From Datnioides undecimradiatus (lineage: Eukaryota; Chordata; Actinopteri; Lobotiformes; Datnioididae): a DNA stretch of 64,000 nt. Shown here in pieces: positions 53,523 through 64,000 of this stretch. The DNA is taken from positions 186,001 through 250,000 of the forward strand of contig WARS01000032.1 in assembly GCA_008933995.1 (NCBI GenBank). The letters run 5' to 3'. The first letter of the stretch is position 1, and each line of letters opens with the position of its first letter. Under the pieces are notes generated by a model. It had not been told where the DNA came from. It searched no databases and was given only the letters and a program-made list of their open reading frames with translations. The translations under genes and the position numbers were made by a program.

Positions 53523-53543
53523 CACACACACACACACACACAC
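53523..53543. repeat. (CA)n microsatellite
   Basis: CA tract of about 21 bases with CT-interrupted CA units after it. Confidence 0.95.
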
Positions 53544-54459
53544 TCACAGTCACACGGACTCACACAGCAGGACAGTTCTTTACAGACAAAATGTGACCTC
53601 CATCTTTATTATATCTCTATTCTTTGTTTTTCTGTCTCTGTTGTCCTTCGCTCTGTCTGTGTCTCACTGTCACTCTCACACTGTGAAGCTTATCTTTCTC
53701 CTTTCGGTGTAATAGCATTATAAGAAAACTGAAAATGGAGCATTTGAAAAATTGGTGTTTTTGAGAATGGACTGTGTCAGTCAACACAGAATTCGGGAGA
53801 TTACTGTTGTTTGTCAGCGTCTGGCAAGATGTGATAAAAGAGATCTATGTGTGCTTTATTGAATAGCCATGTTGTGTGTCTCTGTGTGTGTTTCTGCGTG
53901 TGTTGCTGCGTGTGTGTGCATGTGTGCAGTTATGATCCTAAGGATGACAGATAAAGTTAAAACTCAAACTTTTTTATTGGATGATGGCTGCAGCAGATTT
54001 CCCTCAAGATATTTTCAAACTGAGCCATTTCAGCTCCTGAAAATGAAATGTGAAGTGACATGCGGGAATATCATTAAAATCACACTTTAAAAAAAAAAAA
54101 AAAAGAATCATTCAGGCGTTGATTTCTGTAATTCCAGTTTGCGTCAGTGTGCAGTGTCCATACATGTGCTGCTAAAATTTGTTATTTATTTGTTATTTCA
54201 GCAGGTTTAATGATATCATTGAGGCATCCTGGTGATATGGAGGTTTAAGATCTGTGTAACAGTGCAGCACGTCCCTGGACTGAATCCATCCAGGTATTAG
54301 TCTGTCCCTTATTTTCCGTCGGCAGTTCGCTGTATACCAGAGGTTTTCAAACTGTTACACACATATTTTAGTTTGAGAGCCACTTGGACTTTTCAATAAT
54401 ATTCTCTTCACTGTGTCACCCCAGATGAATGTATTTATTCCACTTAGAAAACCTGCACT

Positions 54460-54590
54460 CCTCAAAGTTTGACTTGGACTTGCCTTAACTTAAGACTCAA
54501 CTTGACACAATCTGTGACTTGACTTGACTTTCCCAGGAAAAAATGACTTTGGGCTTCCTTGAGACTTGGACCGAAGGCTGTGAATCACCT
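54460..54590. repeat. Dispersed repeat rich in GACTTG units
   Basis: It contains tttgacttggacttgcctta, aagactcaacttgacacaat and gtgacttgacttgac. This is the degenerate gacttg pattern of a repeat I recognise from fish genomes. It is internally tandem, and its borders are not sharp. Confidence 0.55.
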
Positions 54591-55254
54591 GTCTGGCTGA
54601 CTGTAGCATCTTTTTAAATAACAGATTGAAGTTGGTATTGGTGAGCAGTTCGCTGGATGATTTTTAGGGGCTTTAGCCTGAACTGAAACTTAAAACTTAT
54701 CTTTATTTATTTATTTAATTGCACTGTGAGTTGTTTTGTGTCATAGGTTTATTGACAAGTGTCACATTTAAGAGTAACATTTAAATACGGTAATGAACTG
54801 ACAAATTTTACTGTATATACTGTATTTTAACTATCTGAGGATGTAGTCAGTCCTCTTTTCCTCTCCCCATGCTGTTTATTACATACTGAGCCTGTAAAAA
54901 TCCCAAAGTCAATCTCATTATAAATTAATGGGGAAAAAAAAGAAACATTGGCAGAAACAAGCGAATAAAGCTGAGCATGAATGTTTTGTCATGGTTTTCT
55001 CCAAGGCTCACACCCCTCCTCCCACCAATCACCTTCATTTTTCAGGGCTGGCTTGTTTTTAAGTCTTTCAGGGAGCAATCAAAAGGGAAATGCCCTTGAA
55101 AACACACTTGTACGAGCTGTTGGAAAACAGCAGTGTGTGGATGTAGCCCAGGCTACTGAAGCAAGCAAAGCAGTCTGCTATGCACTTTTCTTATGTAAAA
55201 CCTTAAATTGAATTTTTGTGGATTTTCAGTCCCAACTGAAATATAAGTACTGGA

Positions 55255-55510
55255 TGCACTTCAATAAATTAGGTCTAGATAGTAACTCTTGTTGATCGTA
55301 CTCTTCTTGTGCTGTCATCAAATCAGACTTTCAGTTTGTCGAGTACTCTTTGTAAGACCGCATCCCCAACTGTACTTTTTCTTAGAGCTAAATAGAAAAT
55401 GCTTGCATGTTAACAAGCTAAATTAAACACCCGTATTTTCACTTTTAGCATGTTAGCATGGTTACTCTGGCTTTTAGCTCAAAGCAGAGCTGAGCAAAAC
55501 ACAGGTCGCG
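55255..55510 (+). repeat. Dispersed percomorph repeat, copy 2 (GCATGTTAGCATGG)
   Basis: It shows agctaaatagaaaatgcttg, catgttaacaagctaaatta, then agcatgttagcatgg and cttttagctcaaagcagagc. This matches the 3' half of the repeat at 31160 (tagcatgctgaaattagc, ctttagctcaaag). It is diverged and 5' truncated. Confidence 0.6.
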
Positions 55511-57839
55511 CATTAGATGTCAATAGTGAAAAGCTTATTTTAGATATCATTTGTGAAATTCAAGCATGATTGTAATGGAACATGATGCCAACAGTGGAAG
55601 CTGTAGTAGGGTCCAGTGGCGAAGGAGGCGTCTCCAGCATAGTAAACTAACAGAGCAGTCGGCTCAGGCTCTCAGTACTCAGTAAAACGACTAGAGGAGG
55701 AAGATGCAGGGATGGAGAGATGAAAGAGCAGCAGTGTAGATCAGAGCGTGTGGTGTCTGAGATATCTGCAGCTTGTTTTTTTTTTTCTCCTCTGTCGTTA
55801 AAAGGTAGCAGAGTTCACAGGTTTGAACCGTGTAAACAGCCGTCCTGTCCATCAGCCTGGTGTCCAGTCGAAGTGTCCTTGAACGCGACACTGAACCTCC
55901 ATCTGCTCGCTCTTTGAAAGCTGGAAAAAGAAGCATTATACCAAATGTCTAAATTGCTCTTTTACTGTCTCCTTCAGCCCTTTTCCCTCACTCTATTTTT
56001 CCTCTGTTCTGGCCCCTCCAACTCCCCACATCTCTTTTCCCAGCTCCCTCTCTTGCTTCCCTCCAGCGATTTCCTTTTTTATGCTGGTTTTGATGCCACA
56101 GACCATGGCATGGCCACTGCCTGAAATGGGTCCTGCTAGTGTAATGCCAGCCCTGGGGAACTAGCTGTCCCTGTTGCTCAGTGTGGCCCGAGCAGGCGAA
56201 GAGGACACATGCCACTTCCACAGCTGCCAGTGCCACTTGCCCCCTCCCACCCCTGTCTAAAAAGTTGGTGGATATTACAGAGAGAGAAAGAGAGAGGGAG
56301 CGTTTCCTCCTCACCATCCTCTCACCCTCTCTGAACATGCATCAGTGGCCTCGGGCAAAGACTGTACCTGTCCCCAGGGCTCCCATGGCAAACCAGCCTT
56401 CAACACACACACACACACTCTTCTTTCAGTGCTCCCTCTCTTTCTTCCTTGGCCTTTCCCCCTTCCTCCCTCTAAACCTCCCAGCAGTGGCTTTCAACAG
56501 AGCCTGAGCCAGCATCATGCACACATGCAGCCACAGCAGGGCTGGGACCGCACGTGTCTCTGCGAAGCTTTGACAATGGCGTACGAGTCAGGATATTTTG
56601 GGCTTAACACTTTGAGAGTGACAAACGTTTGATAAGTTCAATCACACTTTCAGGTTGTGGAGGTCACAGGTCAGGTCAGACTGTTAAAGCTCATGTTTAG
56701 ACCTGTGTTTTTGTCTCCTCTGATGCTCTTGGTTGGTGCAGTCACTCATCTTTTGTCTGTGTTTCATCAAAAATATTAATTTTTTTTGTGAAGTACCTGA
56801 AGTAAAGACACTATGAACTTGCTCTGAGTATAGTTACTAACATTAGTGGCTTTGGGTCCATAAACAGGATCATCTGTTGTCATTATTATTAGATCATGTT
56901 CTGACCACATCGATATTGTTCGTAGCGTATGTACTGTTGTTGTGTGCCCAGGCACAGTAATCATTGTAAAGCACTTTCAGCTGCATGTCCTCATCTGAAC
57001 AGGTCATGATGGATTTAAATGGCTTTATCCACTTTCCTGTTCCATGTTTCTCCATTAGAAGGAAGCAAACAATAAGGTATATTGTCAGCTTGATAACAGA
57101 TATTCCAATATCTTTTATATCCCCACAGAACAGGGTCACACAGAGGGACAAGTATGGCTCCTCTTAGCTATCATGTCTTTTCCCTAAACAACAAAATCCA
57201 GCAGAACCAGTTTTGAACATTGCTCAGAAGAAACCGGGCCACATCAAGGTCATCTAATCATCACAACGTAACAGTCTGAACCTCTTGAAACCACATCAAA
57301 GAGTCCATAAAGGTTGTATGGGCCCTTTGTGCTATTCAACAGGCAATTTAACAGTGATTCTGCATTTTGCATTTCCATTTCTATCAACATCAGTCATTTT
57401 CAAGCTTCAAAACTGCTTGATTTGGCCTGTCACACACTCTCTACCGAGGCACAATTCAGTCATATTAGCTATTAAAGTCTCTTTAACTTGACACAAGTGT
57501 CCACACGGCTTTGCAGGCAGAACAAACAAGCATATTTTCCTTTTGATTTGATACTTTCAATATGGCACAGAAGTCAACATGACACAGCTGAGAGCACCTA
57601 CTTGATATTGGAGTAGAAATGATGTGAAGGTGAAGGCGAGGTGATGGAGGTGCAGCAGTGTGAATGTGCAACAGAAATGATTGTGAGGCAGCGGTTGTTG
57701 CATCAATGCAAACCCCATAACCTCAGCTTTTTAAGGTCACAGTAGAAGTTAGCTTTCGGGTCGGATCTCAGACATGCAGCTTCAAGGTTGTTGAAGCATG
57801 AAGGTGGTGCTCCTCATCGCTTCACCACTGTTTTGAAAT

Positions 57840-58290
57840 CACAGCGTTTAGTGCTCAGAGGCAGCAGGTCCATGCCTGTCTGCAGTCCCAAGTCCCAAGA
57901 CCACAGACCCAGTCAAAAACAGAGGCGTTATTATTGATGTTGACCTGAATTTTTATTCACACGTCAAAAGCATCAACAAAATAACCCTCCACCCTCGCAG
58001 GAATATCTCAACGATGAATACTCTCTGTTTCTGTTGGATTCTCACAGCAACCCTTCATCACCAGCAGACAGCTCCAGCTGATTCAAAATGCAGCCATCAG
58101 CGTCAAGACTAGAGCCAAAATGATTTAAGGTTTGATCATATCGCTGTGATGCTCACACATTTGCAATGGTCTGGATTTCCAAATCAATTTTAAGATTTTG
58201 CTTGCGGTCCATAAAACTGGTCTGTTGAGGCCAAAGAATCTCATAATCTTCCATTTTTATCAAACCAGCAGATCCCTGAGGTCACATGCC
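57840..58290 (+). mobile_element. L2-like LINE reverse transcriptase, decayed 3' part
   Basis: From 57912 one frame reads VKNRGVIIDVDLNFYSHVKS, the conserved V-R-N-LGV-I-D-DL-F--H pattern at the end of L2-type reverse transcriptases. Later, around 58069, another frame reads QLQLIQNAAISVKTRAK, matching LQLIQNAAARVLTRTRK. Still later come DHIAV, then LQW (LHWLP region) and SRSLRS (near 58270). The pieces keep the family order but lie in different frames with stops, so this is a dead 5'-truncated copy. I see no intact 3' tail. Confidence 0.8.
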
Positions 58291-60298
58291 AGGCTTTTTG
58301 TTTAGCTTTTACTCAGCTGTGTGCAAATGTTCGGGTAATGTATGCTGTCTGCTCTTTACCTTTGTTATAACCAGTGTGTGAAAGTGAAAATCAGAGAAAG
58401 CATCTGTGTGCCAATCTGCAAAGATGTTAACAAACATATTTTGATGCTTAATTTGAAGGACTTGTTGCAATTTAGGGTTGCCACTTAAATCAGTGTAACC
58501 CCAGTTATTTGAGGCACTGAGGGACATATCAATCGCAACTATACAGCATGTATAGTGACCTGTCCAGTGATAGAAAATGTGTGCAACTGCATTACGATTG
58601 CAATCCAGTTTTAAAACTGGATCTATAAAGCTCTTGTTTTCTCCCCTGTATGCCCTCTCATTGAAATGTATTAGAGGGCACAGTAATGAGGGATGCACCA
58701 ATTCAAATGGGGCGAGGGAGCGAGGGACAAAGGGGAAGATGCTCAGGAGGAAAATGCGAAGTGAGAGGAGTGGAGGGAGGGCGTGAGAAATGAAGCATCG
58801 AGCGGAAGGTATGGTCAGCGAGAACAGCCACAGTCAGCATCTGCTGGTGCAGGAAAACCCACATGCAAGGAAGCAGCGAAGCAGAAGCCAAAACTCAGCG
58901 TACTCACCTTTTTATTTGCTGAAGAAGATTTAACTGCTTTTTCATCCAGGCACAAATCTTTATGTTGTGAATGCCAGGAAGTGGGTATTAAACTGAGGAT
59001 TGTTATTATTTTAAGGACTGAATGTTTGAAAGGAAGGGAAGACAGTTAAGAATAACTAGATGGAAGAGATAGAAATCAATATTTGTTTGCATTCTCGTGA
59101 GTATTGTTTACATTTCATTGATAAGAACTTTGCATTATCAGACAAATATAAATATTCATCCCATTCATTCTATAGGTCTCATCCCAGCAGCATCAGCAAA
59201 AAGATGGGAATCCCTTAGCTTTAAAGAAAGTAAAAATATATATTTATGTAGCCGCTTTCAAGAGCAGATTACAAAGAAATTCTCAATAAAAATGCCATAA
59301 AATACATACCTAAGTGAAGATAAGACAACATATGAATCAATAAATTAAAAAAACAACAAAGGCCAGTGTAAACAGGTAGGACTGGAGCTGCTTTGGTGTG
59401 TTAAATAATTTGCACTTGTCACTGAATAGAAACTTCTAATTAGCATAGAAATGAAATCTTAAATAAGTCCCCATTAAACAACAACACAGAATCAGATCTT
59501 TTCTTTCATTCTTTTAAAATGTATGTGCCCTGCAGGGATCCGTACTTTTTGATATTACATTGATTTTTTTTTCTTAGGTTTCCAATTGACTGATTTTGAG
59601 GCCATAGTTTAACTACCTCACATCTCTGCTCGTGGCTCTGAAGTTTATTTTATTTCAGTCATTTTAGCGGTTTAAAATTGTTATTTAACAACATGTTTTT
59701 AAAAATGCAGCTTTTTCGGTTTTGTTCATGAAAAAGGCAAAAGGCCACTTGAAAGTTTTTGACTCTTGCGGCACCCAGATGTGCTCCCACTGAGATAAAA
59801 ATCGTCCTTCTTTCTCCTGTTTGCACCCACACACCTTACTTTTCCATTACTTTCTCTCTGCTGTGCGTCTTCCAGCCCTCCACACACCATCATCATCACC
59901 ACCCACTCCTCCTCCTCTTCCTCTGCCATCTCATTTCTGCAGGCAGAGGGAACTGAGGCAGGACATCAGACTTAGCTCCCAATTCTCCTCCACTCCATTG
60001 CTCTAATGCAATTAACTCCACTGGTGGGAATAGAGGAGGAGAGCTGCTGAAATTCCTGATTAATCCAATCAAATAGGTCTATGGTCTGTGAGCGTGCACA
60101 TGTGTGTGTATGTGTGTCCAAACCACTGTCCAAACTGCTATAATAATGGCCTTAACTGCGTCTTTTTCTGCCTCAGGCTACAAATGAAACTTTTCATGGT
60201 AGATCACATCAGAGGGCAGATATTTTTCTAAGGAGGGAGAAGCGCTGGACAGTTGACTCTACTTCACAAACAAAGAGTTTTTCAAATAGACAAGGTGC

Positions 60299-60470
60299 CT
60301 CTGTTAAGTGGTCTATAATGTGTAATGGATTCACACCAGGACTCCAGCTGTAGCTGCGTTTATATGGAGTCTTTTATTCCACTGATGGCCAGGGCAACAG
60401 CTCAGTGAAAAAATAAATTGCCCCTTATAAAGTTGTAAGATTTCAGTTCACGCTGCATTTCCCGTGAATA
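60299..60470 (+). repeat. Local duplicate, copy 1
   Basis: From ctctgttaagtggtctataa through actccagctgtagctgcgtt, atggagtcttttattcca and aagatttcag (with a small insertion) it matches 62551-62706 in the same orientation. No coding content and no family name that I recognise. Confidence 0.75.
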
Positions 60471-62550
60471 CTCCACAACATGTTTCACCAGTTGAGTGTT
60501 TCTAGTGTGAAGCAGCTGCTTTGTGAATTGGTTGGTTTTCATTCACAGTTTAACCAAATGCAGCTTCAAGGCTGTGTTAGGAGAGTTGTCAGCTACAGTG
60601 ACACTGAGATCAACGAGATGCATGTTGCTTTGTGTCTTTGTGTGCAGGTAGGTCATTTGAACCCAGCACGAAAATGGCCGATTCCATTGCTAACAGTGAA
60701 AGCAACTATATACAGAGGTCATTTCTAAGTGTAAATACATTGAGTTAACAGTCAATAGTATCAAAAACTTGGTTTGCTTTTATAAAAGCCTTATTGTTTA
60801 TAACAGTTGCCGCTTACATCATTTGGAATATATACTCTCGTCTATTTTGCGTATTGTCTCGTCCTGCACTGTATTTGGTGTATCCTGCTTGTCAGAATTA
60901 GTTTTGTCTGAAGAGCAAACAGGACTATCATGAAATGTTTTTGGGCTATGTCTGATTTTACTAATTTATGCACTTTAAAGTGGCCTTTTGACAGATTCTG
61001 TTTATTTTTAATGTTTGTAGATGATAACATGGCACACTGCCAGTTGAAACTCTAAAAACCATGTCTATTTCATTTTGGCATTGAACATATTAAATGAAGT
61101 CTTTTATGGCAATTGGCATGGATTTATCTCACTTCAAATTAAGTTGGATCAGCTTGTTTTGTTGAATTATTTAAGAGACATTTGCCAGTGTTTTTAAAGC
61201 AAACAGCTGCTTTCTGCACCAACGGTTTTGGGGGAGTTGTTTTGTTCAGTCAGGGGAAAGAGTTTTATGAGAAAAGAGATGAACTCTTGCTCTTTATTAA
61301 AATTCTCTTTATTTGTTTAATCAGTGTCATTGAGCCAAAAGCATTTGTGAGTTATTAAGTAATTAATTAAGTTATTCATTATTAATAAATTAATACATTC
61401 ATTAATACATATGTAGATGTTTACACAAAATCGCAAGTTCAGTTCACTGATTTATTCAGAAAATGCACACATAAAATCAGATAAATCTGATCGCACTTTG
61501 CTCCTCTTTCCCATTTCTGATATCTTGATCTTCAATGTGTTTCACAGCTGTTGTTTTTTTTATACCAGGATTTGTATTTTCGGTGTCTTTGATGCTTTTG
61601 TCTGCAGGTTTTTTACTTCATGTGATTCAGTTTTCTTTACAAAACAGACACTGAAAGCATGATGACATGATGATGTCGGTTGCGTGGATGAGGAGTGGGC
61701 AAAGGAGTAGCTCTGTATGGGAGACTGGGTTGAAAAGGAAATGGTACAGGATACATGATTAGTCAATACTAGAGCTTGACACAGCCAGTCTAAAGTGATT
61801 TGTTGTTTAGATCACTCCAAAACATTTCATCCATATCATGTCTCCTTTATAGATGTTGATTATGGGAGGGCACCCATCACTCACCTCTTTTCAACTTCTT
61901 CATGTCCACGTCTCCATCTCCAAATATTGGGAGGACATTTTTCACTTTCAGTTATGACAGGCAGATGAACAGATAGAGGTTGTCCTTTCTGGCTGCTCTG
62001 AAGATGTTCTGTTGCTTCCTTTTTAAATGTACAGAAAACTCTTGCTTTTGGAAAGGTCACGTTATCTTTTGCTCATCTTAAAGAGGCGGAAATGTGCTTT
62101 TGCACCTGCTCTTAAACGGTGTCAGTATAGAAGACTTTCTCACTACACTGGCTGAAAACCAAATAAGATTTGGGGACCATTTTTAAGTGGTCTAGATAAA
62201 GACATCAAATATTTATGCTTTGTCTCTTTTTTTTGCTTGGTAAGGTTTTAAACTGATTCCTTGCTCCTTTTCTTATCTCCTTCAGCTTAGGATACACTGC
62301 ACCATCGTTTACGAAAGAAGATCAGATAATGTCATCCCACAATTACAACATTTAAAGCGACATTGAACCACATCATTAACATCCACCCTGGCATAATTAC
62401 ACAGCTTCCTTATGATTTAGCCTTCACGTCTTTACTTCACCTCGTGATGTTATGGTTATTATTGTATTAATTATGGCGAGAAAAAGGAAAAGACAAGGAA
62501 TGTAACTTTCTTGATTATTTGACAGCAGCCTTGGACTCTGGACTTAGTTT

Positions 62551-62706
62551 CTCTGTTAGTTAAGTAGACTATAAAAATCACTTCAGGAGTCCAACTGTTG
62601 CTGCGTTTTTATGGAGCATTTTATTCCAATAATGACCAAAGGAACAGCTAAATCACAGTGAAATTGCTTTGTATAAAGATTTCAGTCAAATACATGGCAT
62701 TTCCAT
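62551..62706 (+). repeat. Local duplicate, copy 2
   Basis: From ctctgttagttaagtagact through gtccaactgttgctgcgttt, atggagcattttattcca and aaagatttcag to ggcatttcca, direct repeat of 60299-60470, with start points about 2.25 kb apart. Confidence 0.75.
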
Positions 62707-63424
62707 GGTCTTCATAACAAGTCCAACTCCTGTTTCACTGTTTTGTGGAGAAGCTACAGTAGGAGTTGTTTGCATTTGCAGTTTTACTTGGCAACAAACA
62801 AAAAGGAGACTGCTTTCATCTCAAAAGGCGCAAACATCTAATCCTGACCCAGTCTCTGAGAAAACAGAGTGGTCTGCTTCTATCTCCACTTTTGTTACTT
62901 TTCTGTTCCCAGTCGTTTTTTACTTGACTCTCCAAAAAGCAGTCTGAAAATGCTTAAAGGTCCCACACAGTGGGGAATTTTACAGCAGCCACCCACCCGC
63001 TGTGTTTCGGTGGAGGTGGCTGTCGAATGTGTCGGCCCTGGATTATATACATCATCACACAGGGGACGCTGAAGCTTTCAATGCTGCAGCTTCACTGTAT
63101 CCTCCCTTACATAATATTCACACTACGCTGTCATGCCATGTTACTGCCTACTGCCTGTCAGAGAGGGAAAATAATGACTGCACTGATGTGTTGTTGGCAT
63201 GTGTGCGTGTGTGTGAGAGAGGGAGAGAGTGTATGCCTTGGTGCTCCAGCTGAAATTTTGTTTTGGTTCAAGGACACGATTCTGTCTAAAAGAATGAGGA
63301 AAAGCCCGTTGATTAGATACTACTTACTTCATTACAACACACACATATGCATACACAAAAGCACACACAACAAACACACACACAGCCCTGCAAGGTCACA
63401 GCCAAAGTGGATGTTTCTGTTAGA

Positions 63425-63439
63425 TTTTTTTTTTTTTTT
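63425..63439. repeat. T15 homopolymer
   Basis: A run of T followed by ggggtggg, next to a CA-rich stretch (63340-63385). Confidence 0.9.
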
Positions 63440-64000
63440 GGGGTGGGCACAATAGGTCCCTCTGAAACCCGACAAACCCTATTAGATGTAACTACCCTGA
63501 GCTTCATTTATCAAACAGTGCGTGAGTGTAAACAAGCTTGCATATGTGTGGAATAACAATACCTTTTGCATTGTGCGTGTATTCGTGTTTGTTTTGGGAA
63601 CAAGAATCTTGGTCCAGCATTTAATCGTCATGCAAAGTTTCATATTGACAGATGATGAGACGGAGAGCCGGCCCACCCTCGGAGAGGGTTTTTGTAACAC
63701 TTTCAAAGAGGATTTTTGAAAGCAGGCTGGGAAGTTAACAGGCAGAGATACGAGGACGTAGCAAAAGACACAGATTTCAAGGAAGCTCTGATATTATTTT
63801 ACGCAAGCAGACACACTCTGATCAAGTTGTGTTTGAGAAGCCAGTAAACCGCTTCAGAGGATTTTTTACTTAATTGCCAGCGTTTGACAACACTGAGGAT
63901 GCTTGAAGTGTTAACTGACCATCAACTCAAAGCTTTATCTCCTACACTAGAAAGTGTTAACACTGAAACTTCTTCTAATCATTTCACCACACGAACAGAT

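Larger units (their letters stand above)
1..64000 (+). other. b4galt2: b4galt2 locus, central part (incomplete at both ends)
   Basis: Four exons on the + strand encode a contiguous piece of a family GT7 beta-1,4-galactosyltransferase. This is a Golgi type II membrane enzyme that moves galactose from UDP-Gal to terminal GlcNAc of glycoproteins and glycolipids. Paralogue choice rests on the segments RLLIEF, HFAIAMDKFGFR and LPYAGYFGGVSGLSK, which match vertebrate B4GALT2 as I remember it better than B4GALT1 (SVAMDKFGFS, LPYVQYFGGVSALSK). The 5' exon or exons (cytosolic tail, membrane anchor, stem) lie before position 1. The last two coding exons, expected after 52540, were not found and should lie beyond 64000. 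The introns in the window measure 1,635, 45,640 and 4,615 bp, plus at least 11,460 bp. Confidence 0.93.
52541..64000 (+). other. b4galt2 intron, 5' part, at least 11,460 bp
   Basis: This begins with the donor gtaacc. I searched by eye for the next family exon (ISRPD, RYRMIKH, NEPNPQR) and for the terminal exon, and found neither, so the intron appears to run past the window end. Contents recognised: CA repeats near 53523, a dispersed repeat rich in gacttg at 54460-54590, a repeat copy at 55255-55510, an L2-like LINE remnant at 57840-58290, a duplicated segment (60299-60470 and 62551-62706) and a T-run at 63425-63439. The rest is unique-looking AT-rich DNA. Confidence 0.75.

Noticed and set aside
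60181-60240. Possible exon after an acceptor-like ctgcctcag
   Set aside because: Translation in the needed phase does not resemble the next B4GALT2 exon in any frame.
62970-63455. 161-codon plus-strand frame near the window end, considered as a missing b4galt2 exon
   Set aside because: It contains none of the expected C-terminal motifs (ISRPD, MIKH, NEPNPQR) and runs into GT/GA and T-run simple sequence.

Overview
The window is vertebrate nuclear DNA, most likely from a ray-finned fish of the percomorph type. It is AT-rich, full of CA/GT and GA/CT microsatellites, and carries several dispersed repeats that I recognise from percomorph introns, including L2-like LINE remnants and LINE 3' tails ending in TCTAA or TAGA units. 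I see no bacterial-style gene packing, operons, CRISPR arrays, rRNA or tRNA.

One gene accounts for all the coding sequence I can support: the middle part of beta-1,4-galactosyltransferase 2 (b4galt2) on the + strand. Four exons are present, at 104-222, 1858-1974, 47615-47802 and 52418-52540 (119, 117, 188 and 123 bp; 547 bp in all, about 182 codons). All have AG/GT borders and compatible phases. Joined, they give one uninterrupted stretch of the catalytic domain: the PFRHR segment, the FNRAKLLNVG segment, the DVD metal-binding motif, the YFGGVS segment and the WGWGGEDDD acceptor/catalytic motif. The cytoplasmic tail, membrane anchor and stem (upstream exon or exons) and the last two coding exons (including the second metal-binding histidine) are not in the window, so the locus is longer than 64 kb.

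Layout: 1-103 is the end of an upstream intron. 223-1857 is a 1.6 kb intron that splits what I remember as one 236-bp exon in mammalian B4GALT1 (119 + 117 = 236). 1975-47614 is a 45.6 kb intron holding microsatellites, LINE tails, dispersed repeat copies, a 400-bp purine-rich tract, a perfect 13-bp hairpin, and an inverted repeat near 41.3-41.5 kb. 47803-52417 is a 4.6 kb intron. 52541-64000 is the start of a further intron of at least 11.5 kb with an L2-like reverse-transcriptase remnant and a duplicated segment.

I looked for a nested gene or a new system and did not find one. The many 60-150 codon open frames look like chance or simple-repeat frames. The observations most worth checking are the split exon, the very large intron, the two local duplications (46.2/47.1 kb and 60.3/62.6 kb), the hairpin and the inverted repeat.
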